This document shows, piece after piece, positions 1 through 7,376 of a DNA stretch of 35,169 nucleotides. This DNA is from CAYLZN01 sp964387935 (GTDB lineage: Bacteria; Acidobacteriota; Vicinamibacteria; Vicinamibacterales; JAFNAJ01). Location: positions 1 through 35,169 of the forward strand of contig CAYLZN010000015.1 of NCBI GenBank assembly GCA_964387935.1, written 5' to 3'. Every line of letters begins with the position of its first letter. The first letter of the stretch is position 1. A program made the position numbers and the translations under genes. Below the pieces are notes generated by a model. That model did no database searches and had not been told where the DNA came from. It saw nothing but the letters and a program-made list of their open reading frames with translations.

Positions 1-1185
1 GTAGACCACGAGGTCGGCGTCGCTGCCCACCGCGATGGTCCCCTTCCGAGGGTAGAGCCCGAACAGCTTCGCGGCACGCGTGCTCGCGGCGTCCACGAAC
101 CGGTGCAGGCCGAGCGAGCCGCGGCTCACGCCGCAGGTGTACAGCAGGTTGACGCGATCCTCGATCCCGCCGATCCCGTTCGGGATGTCGACGAACGACT
201 GCCGCCCGAGCAGCTTCTGCGAGGTGTCGAACGGACAGTGATCCGTGGCCACGGTATCGATCGATCCGTCCGCCAGGGCCTGCCAGAGCACCGCCTGGTT
301 GCGCTTGTGCCGGAGCGGCGGCGACATCACGTGCTTCATCCCCTCGACCCCTGGCCGCTCGGCATACGTCTTGTCGAGCACGAAATGGGGAACGACCGAC
401 TCGACCGACAGCGTGACACCACGCGCCTTTGCCGCCACGGCCGCGCGCAGCGCTGGTTCGCACGACAGGTGGACGATGTAGCCGGCGGCCCCGGTGTTCT
501 CGAGGAAGGTCACGAAGCGCTGCGTGCCCTCGGCCTCGACCGACTCCGGGCGACTCGGCTCGTGCCACTCGGGGCCGGTCCTGCCCTCCGCGACGAGCCG
601 CTGCTGCAGCCGGCTGACCAGTTCCGCGTTCTCGCAGTGCGCCGTCACGATCACGCCCAGCTGCCGCGCCAGCATCAGCGTCTGATACAACTCCCCGTCG
701 TCGATACCGAAGAAGTTCTTGTAGGCCAGGAAGATCTTGAACGAGGTGATGCCGTCGGCGACGATCTCGCGCAACTGGCCTTCGGTGACGTCGGTGAACT
801 TCGACACCGCCATGTGGAACGTGTAGTCGCACGCGCTGCCGGCGGCCGCCTTCGATTTCCAGAGCTGATACCCCTCGAGCGCATCGTCCTTGCGTGAGGG
901 GCAGCACATTTCGATATAGGTCGTGGTTCCGCCCACCAGTGCGGCGATGCTCGCGGTCTCGTGGGTGTCCTTCGCGAACGTCGCCATGAACGGCAGGTAG
1001 ACGTGGACGTGCGGATCGATGAAGCCTGGGAAGACCATCTTGCCCGTGGCGTCGATGACCTCGGTGCCGGGCGGGGCCTCCAGCGACGGGCCGACCGCGG
1101 TGATGGTCTCGCCCTCGACGTAGATGTCGCCTCTGGCGCGCGAGTCTGCGGTGACGATGTCGCCGTTTCTGATCAGCAGGGGCAT
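1..1185 (-). CDS. hydA: dihydropyrimidinase / D-hydantoinase (3' end beyond window)
   Basis: Amidohydrolase-superfamily enzyme that opens dihydropyrimidine or hydantoin rings in pyrimidine catabolism; cytoplasmic. The 395 visible codons run from an N-terminal beta-sandwich strand (ADSRARGDIYVEG) into the metal site: PHVH near residues 58-61, a lysine in TSFKIFLAYK near 150 (the position carboxylated in this family), then TAHCENAEL and VHLSC histidines, and ATDHCPFD carrying the catalytic Asp. The C-terminus (about 60-90 residues by family length) lies outside the window. ATG at 1185 is only 17 nt from the end of the upstream methyltransferase, so cotranscription is likely. A TAGAAT box at 1194-1199 (minus strand), 8 nt from the ATG with no clear -35, could give an extra near-leaderless transcript. 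Dihydropyrimidinase and hydantoinase cannot be separated from sequence alone. Confidence 0.9.
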   Translation of the reverse strand, partial: MPLLIRNGDIVTADSRARGDIYVEGETITAVGPSLEAPPGTEVIDATGKMVFPGFIDPHVHVYLPFMATFAKDTHETASIAALVGGTTTYIEMCCPSRKDDALEGYQLWKSKAAAGSACDYTFHMAVSKFTDVTEGQLREIVADGITSFKIFLAYKNFFGIDDGELYQTLMLARQLGVIVTAHCENAELVSRLQQRLVAEGRTGPEWHEPSRPESVEAEGTQRFVTFLENTGAAGYIVHLSCEPALRAAVAAKARGVTLSVESVVPHFVLDKTYAERPGVEGMKHVMSPPLRHKRNQAVLWQALADGSIDTVATDHCPFDTSQKLLGRQSFVDIPNGIGGIEDRVNLLYTCGVSRGSLGLHRFVDAASTRAAKLFGLYPRKGTIAVGSDADLVVY

Positions 1186-1202
1186 GGGCAACGATTCTAC
1201 CG

Positions 1203-1979
1203 CTACCTGCTGGCGGCGCCTGCTGGTGTTCGACCGAGGAGATACAGCGTGCCTGGTGTGGTGCCCACCTCGACGACGTCGAAGCCACCCGTCACGAGGC
1301 GCTCGCGCCAGACTCCGGCTGGTGGCTGACGGCCGAAGTACCCGTGCTCGTGGAACATCGGGAGAGCCACCCGGATCCACACGTCGGGGTTGAGGACCAG
1401 GAGGAGGAAGTCGCCGCCCGGCTTCAGCACCCGCCGCGTCTCGGCGAGTGCGCGCGAGATCCCGTCGCGATTCAGGTGGTCGATCGCGTAGGCGCTGACG
1501 GCGCCGTCGAACGAGGCGTCCGGGAAGGGCATCTGGCGCATGTCTGCCGCCTGCACCTCGAGGCGGTCTGCGGCTCCCGCGGCGGCCACGTTGGCGCGCA
1601 ATCGCTCTGGCGTGTTGCCCGTGATGCCGTACTGGTCGCTGAAGATGTCGAGCGCGACCACCGTGGATCGAGGACGCTCGAGCAGGACCATCAGCGTGGC
1701 GCGTCCAGAGCCGGCACCGAGGTCGAGCACGCGGCCTGTGTGTGTACCAAGGAACGCTTGTGTCGGCAGCGTGAGCGGCAGGCTGAAGCGCATGACGACG
1801 TGGAGGAGGAAGGCGCCGCTCAGGGCCCAGGCCGTGACCGCGCTGAACAGCGCTGCGAGCCAGCGGGGTCGGCCGAGGCGCCAGAGGACTAGCGCGATCG
1901 CGCCGAAGAAGCCTGCCGCAATCAGATGGCCCCACGTCCAGGGCCAGGCATAGCCGAAGTCGTAGCGGAAGAAGCTCAT
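1203..1979 (-). CDS. membrane-anchored SAM-dependent class I methyltransferase
   Basis: The 258-residue protein starts with two hydrophobic helices (about residues 17-34 and 42-64), followed by a Rossmann methyltransferase domain. Motif I is VLDLGAGSGRAT at about 84-95, the acidic strand-2 end is VVALDI, and the later motifs are DMRQMPFPDASFDGAVS and ETRRVLKPGG, as in the Methyltransf_11/UbiE-like group. It therefore probably methylates a small molecule or lipid at the inner face of the membrane; the substrate is not predictable. Its start overlaps the stop of the XRE regulator by 4 nt, so the two are translationally coupled and share the promoter at 2304-2332. An XRE regulator next to a membrane-associated enzyme suggests an envelope-stress or resistance role, but that is inference. 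Confidence 0.82.
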   Translation of the reverse strand: MSFFRYDFGYAWPWTWGHLIAAGFFGAIALVLWRLGRPRWLAALFSAVTAWALSGAFLLHVVMRFSLPLTLPTQAFLGTHTGRVLDLGAGSGRATLMVLLERPRSTVVALDIFSDQYGITGNTPERLRANVAAAGAADRLEVQAADMRQMPFPDASFDGAVSAYAIDHLNRDGISRALAETRRVLKPGGDFLLLVLNPDVWIRVALPMFHEHGYFGRQPPAGVWRERLVTGGFDVVEVGTTPGTLYLLGRTPAGAASR

Positions 1980-2197
1980 TTGGGGGCCTCCGAGAACTGG
2001 AACACGCGATCGAGCGGGACGTCGAAGACCGCGGCGATGCGAAACGCGACCTCGAGGGACGGTGAGTACTTGCCGAGCTCGATGGCGTTCACCGTCTGGC
2101 GGGTGACGCCGACGCGATCGGCCAGTTCCTGCTGCGTCATCTCGCCCTGATCGAAGCGCAGGCGCCGGATCTGGTTGGTGATGGGAAGGGTGCCCAT
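1976..2197 (-). CDS. XRE-family helix-turn-helix transcriptional regulator
   Basis: A 73-residue single-domain regulator made almost entirely of a lambda-Cro/XRE fold: MTQQELADRVGVTRQTVNAIELGKYSPSLEVAFRIAAVFDVPLDRVF holds the helix 2-turn-helix 3 recognition unit and the usual helix 4-5 tail. Small regulators of this type typically autorepress and sit beside membrane-protein genes. It is the second reading frame after the promoter at 2304-2332: a 28-codon ORF ends 1 nt before its ATG (TGACATG), and its own stop overlaps the methyltransferase start. No convincing Shine-Dalgarno lies in front of its ATG, so it probably relies on coupling to the upstream small ORF. Confidence 0.9.
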   Translation of the reverse strand: MGTLPITNQIRRLRFDQGEMTQQELADRVGVTRQTVNAIELGKYSPSLEVAFRIAAVFDVPLDRVFQFSEAPK

Positions 2198-2198
2198 G

Positions 2199-2285
2199 TC
2201 AGGCGTCCCGGCGGAAGGACACGATCTGCGCGCCGAACCTCACGAGCTCGGCGACCACGATCGCAAGGAGCGTCGCGTGTGCCAT
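2199..2285 (-). CDS. 28-residue putative membrane leader peptide upstream of the XRE gene
   Basis: A short ORF starting at ATG 2285 encodes a hydrophobic segment (ATLLAIVVAELVRFGAQIV) followed by a basic end (FRRDA). Its stop is separated from the XRE start by one base, a spacing typical of translational coupling. The ORF begins about 12 nt after the expected transcription start of the promoter at 2304-2332, so it is the first thing translated on the mRNA. The open frame continues upstream to a stop at about 2340, so it could also be the 3' stump of a larger membrane protein of the kind often paired with small XRE regulators. No database evidence was available; function unknown. Confidence 0.45.
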   Translation of the reverse strand: MAHATLLAIVVAELVRFGAQIVSFRRDA

Positions 2286-2303
2286 CTGCTCGACCGTGGA
2301 GCG

Positions 2304-2332
2304 AATGTAAGAAAAACGCGACGTGATGTCAA
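2304..2332 (-). promoter_or_regulatory. near-consensus sigma70 promoter for the XRE operon
   Basis: Reading the minus strand, a perfect -35 hexamer TTGACA (2332-2327) is followed by exactly 17 nt and then TACATT (2309-2304), with an AT-rich spacer that stands out from the GC-rich surroundings. The expected start of transcription is near 2297, just ahead of the small ORF at 2285. It should drive the small ORF, XRE regulator and methyltransferase, probably also the dihydropyrimidinase. Confidence 0.8.
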
Positions 2333-2523
2333 AAATAATCTACATGCCCATGGTCACACCGGGGGAGTGGGGTGCCTGTTCGGTTTGACTTCCCTGCGCA
2401 GACGGGACAGGATGCGCGCACGCGACAATTCAACGAGCGCCACACCGGGCCGCCCTGGCCCTGTGCGGTCGACCCGACGCTCCCGCGTGGGGTGTCCTCG
2501 CGTGTCGCGGCACGGAGGTCCCC

Positions 2524-3384
2524 ATGACGTTGCGCACATCCGGGTTCCTGGCTGCACTGCTCGTCGGAGCGGCCGGCGCCGCCTTTGCCCAGAACCTCCC
2601 GACATCCCAGCCGCCGATCCTCAAGATCTACCGCGAGGAGATCAAGCCCGGGCGCAGTGCCGATCACACCCGGACCGAGTCGGGGTGGCCGGCGGCCTAC
2701 GAGAAGACGAACAGTCCGTTCTACTACCTCGGCATGACCTCGCTCACGGGGCTGAACGAAGCGTGGTTCGTGGTGCCGTTCGAGTCGTATGCCGCCATGG
2801 CCGATGCGGCGGCCCGCGAGGCGGAACCCGCGCTCGCGGCCGAACTGTCGCGGCTCTCGCGCGCCGATGGCGAGCTGCTCGCCAACTACCGGGTCATCGA
2901 ACTGCGCGCGCGCGCCGATCTCAGCCACGGCGCGTACCCGGACCTCGCGAAGCAGCGGTTCTGGGAGATCTCGATCTACCGGGTCCGTCCGGGCCAGGAA
3001 GAGGCGTTTGCCGCCGCGGCCAAGGCCTACGGCGCCGCGACCGGTCGGAGCGGTGCGAGCACCGCCTTCCGCATCTACGAAGTCACCGGCGGCATGCCCG
3101 GCCCCACGTACTTCATCTTTTCCTCGGTGTCTGGACTCGCCGAGTTCGACAAGATGTTCCTCGCCGACCAGGCGACGATGAAGGGGTTCACGCCGGAGGA
3201 CATGGCCGTCTTCAGGAAGTTCTTCGACGGTCTCGTCAACTACGAGACGCACCGGTTCCAACTGAGCCCGGAGATGAGCTACGTGCCGAAGGCCACCCGT
3301 GCGCAGGACCCGTCGTTCTGGACCCCGAAGAAGCCGGTGGCGAAGCCGACGGCGACGGCCGCCAAGCCCTCACCGCAGCAGTAA
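2524..3384 (+). CDS. secreted protein with two ferredoxin-like (NIPSNAP/ABM-like) domains
   Basis: The 286-residue product has a clear Sec signal peptide (hydrophobic core about residues 8-20, cleavage after AFA near 22). The body reads as two similar alpha/beta halves: the first starts with ILKIYREEIKPGR and holds AWFVVPFESYAAM; the second starts with FWEISIYRVRPGQEEAF and holds YFIFSSVSGLAEFDKM. This duplicated strand-helix pattern is typical of dimeric ferredoxin-like folds such as NIPSNAP or antibiotic-biosynthesis-monooxygenase-like proteins. The tail (about 262-286) is a Pro/Lys/Ala-rich low-complexity extension. No catalytic residues are recognised, so the function is open. It stands alone, with the vapBC pair 64 nt downstream. 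Confidence 0.7.
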   Translation: MTLRTSGFLAALLVGAAGAAFAQNLPTSQPPILKIYREEIKPGRSADHTRTESGWPAAYEKTNSPFYYLGMTSLTGLNEAWFVVPFESYAAMADAAAREAEPALAAELSRLSRADGELLANYRVIELRARADLSHGAYPDLAKQRFWEISIYRVRPGQEEAFAAAAKAYGAATGRSGASTAFRIYEVTGGMPGPTYFIFSSVSGLAEFDKMFLADQATMKGFTPEDMAVFRKFFDGLVNYETHRFQLSPEMSYVPKATRAQDPSFWTPKKPVAKPTATAAKPSPQQ

Positions 3385-3429
3385 TCGACCTGATGGCGAC
3401 GTCGCGCCGAGCGCCGAGGCTTCAACGCA

Positions 3430-3449
3430 TTGATGCTATGATGCCTCAA
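3430..3449 (+). promoter_or_regulatory. vapBC promoter with overlapping inverted repeat
   Basis: A TATGAT -10 box (3437-3442) sits only 6 nt before the antitoxin ATG at 3449, so the transcript should begin at or next to the start codon (leaderless). The box is framed by an inverted repeat, TTGATGC (3430-3436) and GCCTCAA (3443-3449), 6 of 7 positions complementary. That is a sensible place for the antitoxin-toxin complex to bind and autorepress. No good -35 is visible. Confidence 0.55.
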
Positions 3450-3715
3450 TGCGAACCACCTTGACGCTCGACGATGACGTCGCCCGGCATCTCAGGGACG
3501 AGGCCCGACGCCGCGGACGGCCCCTGAAGCAGGTGGTCAACGACACGCTGCGCGCGGGCCTCGCCGCGGGCCGGGCACGGCCTGCGCGCCGCTACCGCCT
3601 CTCGCCTGTGTCCCTCGGCGGCGTGGTCCCGGGCATCGATCTCGACAAGGCGCTGCGGCTGGCCGAAGCCCTGGAAGACGAGGCGATCGGACGCAAGCTG
3701 GAGCTGCGCAAGTGA
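3449..3715 (+). CDS. vapB: type II antitoxin, VapB-like ribbon-helix-helix protein
   Basis: An 88-residue protein whose first 38 residues (MRTTLTLDDDVARHLRDEARRR, then RPLKQVVNDTLRAGL) form a ribbon-helix-helix DNA-binding domain: an N-terminal beta strand followed by two helices. The C-terminal half, with LSPVSLGGVVPGIDLDKA and LEDEAIGRKLELRK, would wrap the toxin. Its stop overlaps the toxin's GTG start (GTGA, 3712-3715), the classic TA arrangement. It should neutralise the PIN toxin and repress its own promoter through the inverted repeat over the -10 box. There is no Shine-Dalgarno in front of the ATG, consistent with leaderless translation. Confidence 0.88.
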   Translation: MRTTLTLDDDVARHLRDEARRRGRPLKQVVNDTLRAGLAAGRARPARRYRLSPVSLGGVVPGIDLDKALRLAEALEDEAIGRKLELRK

Positions 3716-4149
3716 TCCTGGTCGACGCCAACGTCCTCATCTACGCCATCGACGCGGATTCGCCGCATCATCGCGCCGCGCGCGCCTGGCTCGAAGCTGC
3801 GCTGTCGGGTACGGTGCCCGTCGGGTTCGCCTGGATCGTCGTCCTCGCGTTCCTGCGCCTCACCACGCGCCCCGGCATCCTGCTCCGGCCGCTGCCGATC
3901 GAGCGTGCGCTGGCGTTCGTCGACGAGTGGTTGGCTCAGGCCTGCGTCCGCACGGTCTCGCCAGGTGAAGGTCACTGGGCAGTGCTGCGCAGGCTCCTCC
4001 GTGACTCCGGCAGCGCCGGCAACCAGACGTCCGATGCCCACCTCGCGGCCCTGGCGATTGAGCTGGGCGGTTCGATCTGCTCGACGGACGGCGATTTCGA
4101 GCGCTTTCCCGCCGTCGAGCGCGTCAACCCCCTGGCGAGTCGTCGCTGA
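3712..4149 (+). CDS. vapC: PIN-domain ribonuclease toxin VapC
   Basis: The 145-residue protein is a full-length PIN domain. The first acidic residue is in MILVDANVLIYAID, a mid-protein acidic patch follows, and the later catalytic acids lie in TSDAHLAALAIELGG and STDGDFERFP. Together they form the Mg2+-dependent RNase site. VapC toxins cleave tRNA or rRNA and arrest translation when the antitoxin is degraded. It begins with GTG inside the antitoxin's stop codon and is translationally coupled to it. The length and all acidic motifs match an active family member, unlike the PIN remnants at 9352 and 24028. Confidence 0.9.
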   Translation: MILVDANVLIYAIDADSPHHRAARAWLEAALSGTVPVGFAWIVVLAFLRLTTRPGILLRPLPIERALAFVDEWLAQACVRTVSPGEGHWAVLRRLLRDSGSAGNQTSDAHLAALAIELGGSICSTDGDFERFPAVERVNPLASRR

Positions 4150-4164
4150 CCAATACCAGCGGCG

Positions 4165-5382
4165 TCAGTCGTCGGGGGTGCCTTTCAGCAGGGGTTCGAG
4201 ATCGGGCGTCTGCGCCCCGTGCTCGGTGCACACCGCGTATTTCTTTTCGCCGGCGTGGTACATGGCCACGCCGGCGTACTCGCCGCGCCTGTTCAGCACG
4301 AAGAACCGGATGTTGAAGTTCGGGTGGCCCTTCGTGTTGAGCAGGCGCCGCTCCACGGTGTTCGCCTTGATGCGCCGCAGCGCCTCCAGGCCCGCGTCCT
4401 TCGGCGATGCGCCGCGACGCATCGCTTCGATGATGAGGAAGGAGGACAGGTTGTAGAGATTGGCCTCGCCGCGGCCAGTGGAGCCGGCAGCGCCCACCTC
4501 GTTGTCCACGTAGAGGCCCGCGCCCAGGATGGGGGAGTCGCCGGCGCGGCCCGGGATCTTCCAGGCGAGCCCGCTGGTCGTGGTCACCCCGCAGAGATCG
4601 CCGGTCGGCCCCAGCCCGTCGCAGTTGATCGTGCCCCAGAAGCTGCCCTCGCTCACCAGGCCGTCGCGTACCATCGAACGGCCCGAGGCGAGCGCGCGCG
4701 ATTCCCAGGCCGCGTCGCGGAGCAGGTGCGCGCCCGCCTCGCTCGCGGCGTCGCCGGGATCCCGTTCGTGCGGCGGCCTGGGCGTGCGGCCCTCGCCTTT
4801 GGGATCGAGCCAGCGGCCGGGGTCGAGGCGCCGCCTCCATTCGAGCCACAGGCGCCGGGAGGTCTCCGTGTTCAGGTCCTCTTCGATCCGGAACCCGAGG
4901 GCGCGCGCAAACTGCTGCGCGCCCGCGCCGACGAGCAGGTGGTGATCCGTGTAGTCCATCACGGCCTTGGCGACGAGCGACGGCGTACGCACGCCCTCGA
5001 GGGCGGCCACCGCTCCGGCGCGCCTCGTGGGGCCGTGCATGCACGAGGCGTCCAGTTGGACGACGCCGTCGGCGTTCGGCAGCGCGCCGTAGCCGATCCC
5101 GGTCTCGAGGGGATCGAGTTCCGGGATGTTCACGCCGGCGATGAGGGCGTCGAGCACGTCCTTGCCCTCCGTGATCAGCCGGAACGCACACTCGACCGCG
5201 TTCTCCTTGCCGCCGTTCCTGAACTGGAAGCCGGAGTAGTCGGAGATGACGATGGGACGGACCGTGCGCGGCGTGAGCACCTGGGGCGCGCCACTCGGCC
5301 CGGCGCGGCGCTGTGTGGCCCCTGCGGTCGCGGCGCCCAGCGACGTGGCGGCAGAGATGACGAACTTGCGTCTGGTCAGCAT
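4165..5382 (-). CDS. exported N4-(beta-N-acetylglucosaminyl)-L-asparaginase (glycosylasparaginase)
   Basis: An N-terminal-nucleophile hydrolase that cleaves the GlcNAc-Asn bond of N-linked glycopeptides. The N-terminus MLTRRKFVISAATSLGAATAG has a twin-arginine-like motif and hydrophobic stretch, so export to the periplasm is likely. The family signature is plain: KIPGRAGDSPILGAGLYVDN (about residues 275-294) and GAAGSTGRGE (298-306). By alignment from memory, the autocatalytic and catalytic Thr is T251 in FWGTINCDGLG; the usual Asp before it is Gly here, which is worth noting because family members normally show Asp-Thr or Gly-Thr at the cleavage site. At 405 residues it has the usual length. 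It is transcribed away from the M14 carboxypeptidase gene; the two may share regulation through the inverted repeat at 5458-5486. Confidence 0.85.
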   Translation of the reverse strand: MLTRRKFVISAATSLGAATAGATQRRAGPSGAPQVLTPRTVRPIVISDYSGFQFRNGGKENAVECAFRLITEGKDVLDALIAGVNIPELDPLETGIGYGALPNADGVVQLDASCMHGPTRRAGAVAALEGVRTPSLVAKAVMDYTDHHLLVGAGAQQFARALGFRIEEDLNTETSRRLWLEWRRRLDPGRWLDPKGEGRTPRPPHERDPGDAASEAGAHLLRDAAWESRALASGRSMVRDGLVSEGSFWGTINCDGLGPTGDLCGVTTTSGLAWKIPGRAGDSPILGAGLYVDNEVGAAGSTGRGEANLYNLSSFLIIEAMRRGASPKDAGLEALRRIKANTVERRLLNTKGHPNFNIRFFVLNRRGEYAGVAMYHAGEKKYAVCTEHGAQTPDLEPLLKGTPDD

Positions 5383-5457
5383 GAATCGGGTCTCCAGTCG
5401 CCCTAGAGGCTACCCTCGAGTCCGGGCACCGGACAACAGGCGACGGCGGGCAAGGGG

Positions 5458-5486
5458 CGCCGGATCCGCGGCGATCGGATCCGGCG
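5458..5486. repeat. perfect 11-7-11 inverted repeat between divergent genes
   Basis: CGCCGGATCCG (5458-5468) and CGGATCCGGCG (5476-5486) are exact reverse complements with a 7-nt centre, and each arm contains the palindrome GGATCC. The site lies 23 nt upstream of the -35 of the M14 gene and about 75 nt from the glycosylasparaginase start. There is no T-run, so a terminator is unlikely. A dimeric regulator's operator acting on both genes is the simplest reading, but the protein is unknown. Confidence 0.6.
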
Positions 5487-5509
5487 GGCTGCTGGAACCC
5501 GGTCGAGCG

Positions 5510-5538
5510 TTGCCCGGGACTTGGCCCGTCGCTATAAT
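5510..5538 (+). promoter_or_regulatory. sigma70 promoter for the M14 carboxypeptidase gene
   Basis: A consensus TATAAT (5533-5538) lies exactly 17 nt after TTGCCC (5510-5515). The expected start is near 5545, giving a leader of about 47 nt that ends in a GAGG Shine-Dalgarno (5583-5586), 5 nt before ATG 5592. Confidence 0.7.
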
Positions 5539-5591
5539 CCGCGCCACTCGACGTCCTGTCCCAGAACCCTCCGCTCCCACACGAGGTGTCC

Positions 5592-7376
5592 ATGCGGCAC
5601 GCGATCGCTCTCCGCTTCATCGTTCCGATCACTCGCCACGTCGTCACGTGGTGTGGCGCCTGGGTGCTCCTGCTCGGTCAGACTCCCGTGCTCTCCGGCC
5701 AGGCTGGATCCTCCGCCGTGGAATTCCGCTGGAACCGTTACCACACGTATGACGAAGTGACCGCATACGTACGCGATCTGGCGGAACGGCACCCGCAGCT
5801 GGTGACCCTGGAGTCGGCCGGCCGCAGCACGATGAAGCGGCGCGACATCTGGGTGCTGACGATCACCAATGCGAACACCGGGCCTGCTTCCGACAAACCG
5901 GCCTTCTTCCTCGACGGAGGCACGCACGCCGGCGAATTCGGCGGCTCGGAGACGGCGCTCTACACGGCGTGGTACCTGGCGACCCAGTACGGCCGGGACG
6001 CCGCGGTGACCCACCTGCTCGACACACGGGCCGTCTACGTCATGCCCCGCAAGGACGTGGACGGGATGGAGGTGCAGCTCACCGGAAAGCTGGACTACGA
6101 CCCGGCGCGCACGCCCGGCGCGATGGATCGAGACGACGACGGGCGCAAGGGGGAGGATGGTCCGGACGACGCCGATGGTGACGGGATGGTGCTGCAGATG
6201 CGCGTCCCGGATCCGGACGGGGAATGGGTGATGTCACGCGCCGACCCGCGCCTGATGGTGGCGCGCGCCCCCGGCGACGCCGGGCCGTTCTATCGCGTCA
6301 TGCCGGAGGGCACCGACGAGGACGGCGACGGCCGCGTCAACGAGGATCCGCCCCAGATCGGTTTCTCGTCGAACCGCAACTATCCGGCCCGATGGACCAA
6401 CGAGACGGGGACCCAGCGCGGGCAGGGCGATTACCCCGTGCAGGAGGTGGAGACGCGGGCAACCGTCGAGTTCGTCACGGCGCATCGGAACATCGGCGGC
6501 ATGCAGTCGCTCCACCACTACGCGGGTGCCATCCTCAGACCGTTCTCCAACCTGCCGGCGGATCGGTTTCCCCTGCACGACCGCGTGTACTACGACGCCA
6601 TCGCCGCGCGCGGGCGTGAGATCACGGGCTACGGCTACATCGACGTCTTCGAGGACTTCACTGGCAACAAGGACGCCCCACGCTTTGGGGTGCAGCTCGA
6701 CTGGGGCTATCTGCACGTCGGAGCCGTCACCTTCACGACCGAACAGTGGCGCTACATCGGCAACATCGGGCCGGTTGGCGCGTGGCGAGACCAGACGCCG
6801 GAGGAACAGCTGGCCACCAACGACACGCGCTTCGGAGGCCGGCACTTCGTCCGCTGGAAGCGGTTCGCCCATCCGCACCTGCGCGACGTCGAGATCGGCG
6901 GGTGGGTGCCCTTCAGCATCCGCAATCCGCCTCCCGATCTCATGGAGCGGGAGATGCTGGAGCCGAACATGCGCTTCATCCTCCACCACGCATCCATGCT
7001 GCCGCGTGTCCGTATCGACGATGTCCGCGTGATCCCGGTCGCCGGGGTGTATCGAGTCGTTGCGTCGATCATCAATCAGGGGTTCCTGCCGACCAACGTC
7101 ACCGAGCAGGCCAGGCGCGCGGGCCTGGCCGTGCCGGTCACGGCGCGTCTCGACGTGGGCGGAGGGGTGTCGCTCGTCTCCAGCCAGCGTCAGCAGCCAC
7201 TCGGGCACCTCGAGGGCAAGCCGGCCGTGGTCAAGACGTACTCGTTCGGGTCGCAGAGTTTCGGGGGCACCAACCGGCGGACCGTGGAGTGGGTGGTCGC
7301 CGGCGCTGGCGAGGTGACGGTGCGGGTGCAGTCCCAGAAGGGCGGTGCCGATCAGCGGACCGTGCGCGTGCCCTGA
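5592..7376 (+). CDS. secreted M14-family zinc carboxypeptidase
   Basis: A 594-residue exopeptidase. After an N-terminal hydrophobic export segment (about residues 14-30), the M14 domain shows the zinc ligands in GGTHAGEFGG (H112, E115) and in MQSLHHYAG (H308 or H309), the substrate-carboxylate site in FSSNRNYPARW (N261, R262), and the catalytic Glu in TFTTEQWRY (E384). Two Asp-rich loops, about residues 178-198 and 239-251, resemble calcium-binding repeats inserted between the first metal motif and NRN. After about 470 there is an all-beta domain ending in REGS-free, Gly/Val-rich strands. ATG 5592 is preferred over GTG 5586 because GAGG at 5583-5586 would overlap the latter. The stop overlaps the antiporter start by one base (TGATG), so the two form an operon. 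Role: degradation of extracellular peptides. Confidence 0.88.
   Translation: MRHAIALRFIVPITRHVVTWCGAWVLLLGQTPVLSGQAGSSAVEFRWNRYHTYDEVTAYVRDLAERHPQLVTLESAGRSTMKRRDIWVLTITNANTGPASDKPAFFLDGGTHAGEFGGSETALYTAWYLATQYGRDAAVTHLLDTRAVYVMPRKDVDGMEVQLTGKLDYDPARTPGAMDRDDDGRKGEDGPDDADGDGMVLQMRVPDPDGEWVMSRADPRLMVARAPGDAGPFYRVMPEGTDEDGDGRVNEDPPQIGFSSNRNYPARWTNETGTQRGQGDYPVQEVETRATVEFVTAHRNIGGMQSLHHYAGAILRPFSNLPADRFPLHDRVYYDAIAARGREITGYGYIDVFEDFTGNKDAPRFGVQLDWGYLHVGAVTFTTEQWRYIGNIGPVGAWRDQTPEEQLATNDTRFGGRHFVRWKRFAHPHLRDVEIGGWVPFSIRNPPPDLMEREMLEPNMRFILHHASMLPRVRIDDVRVIPVAGVYRVVASIINQGFLPTNVTEQARRAGLAVPVTARLDVGGGVSLVSSQRQQPLGHLEGKPAVVKTYSFGSQSFGGTNRRTVEWVVAGAGEVTVRVQSQKGGADQRTVRVP

Noticed and set aside
103..897. 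Long plus-strand reading frame opposite the dihydropyrimidinase gene
   Set aside because: It is a GC-rich antisense frame of a clear enzyme gene, with a low-complexity Arg/Leu/Val composition. Similar antisense frames elsewhere were rejected for the same reason.
6746..7375. N-terminal 210-residue extension of the antiporter
   Set aside because: It lies in the alternate frame of the M14 carboxypeptidase gene and is Arg-rich; the antiporter's first membrane helix starts right after ATG 7376.
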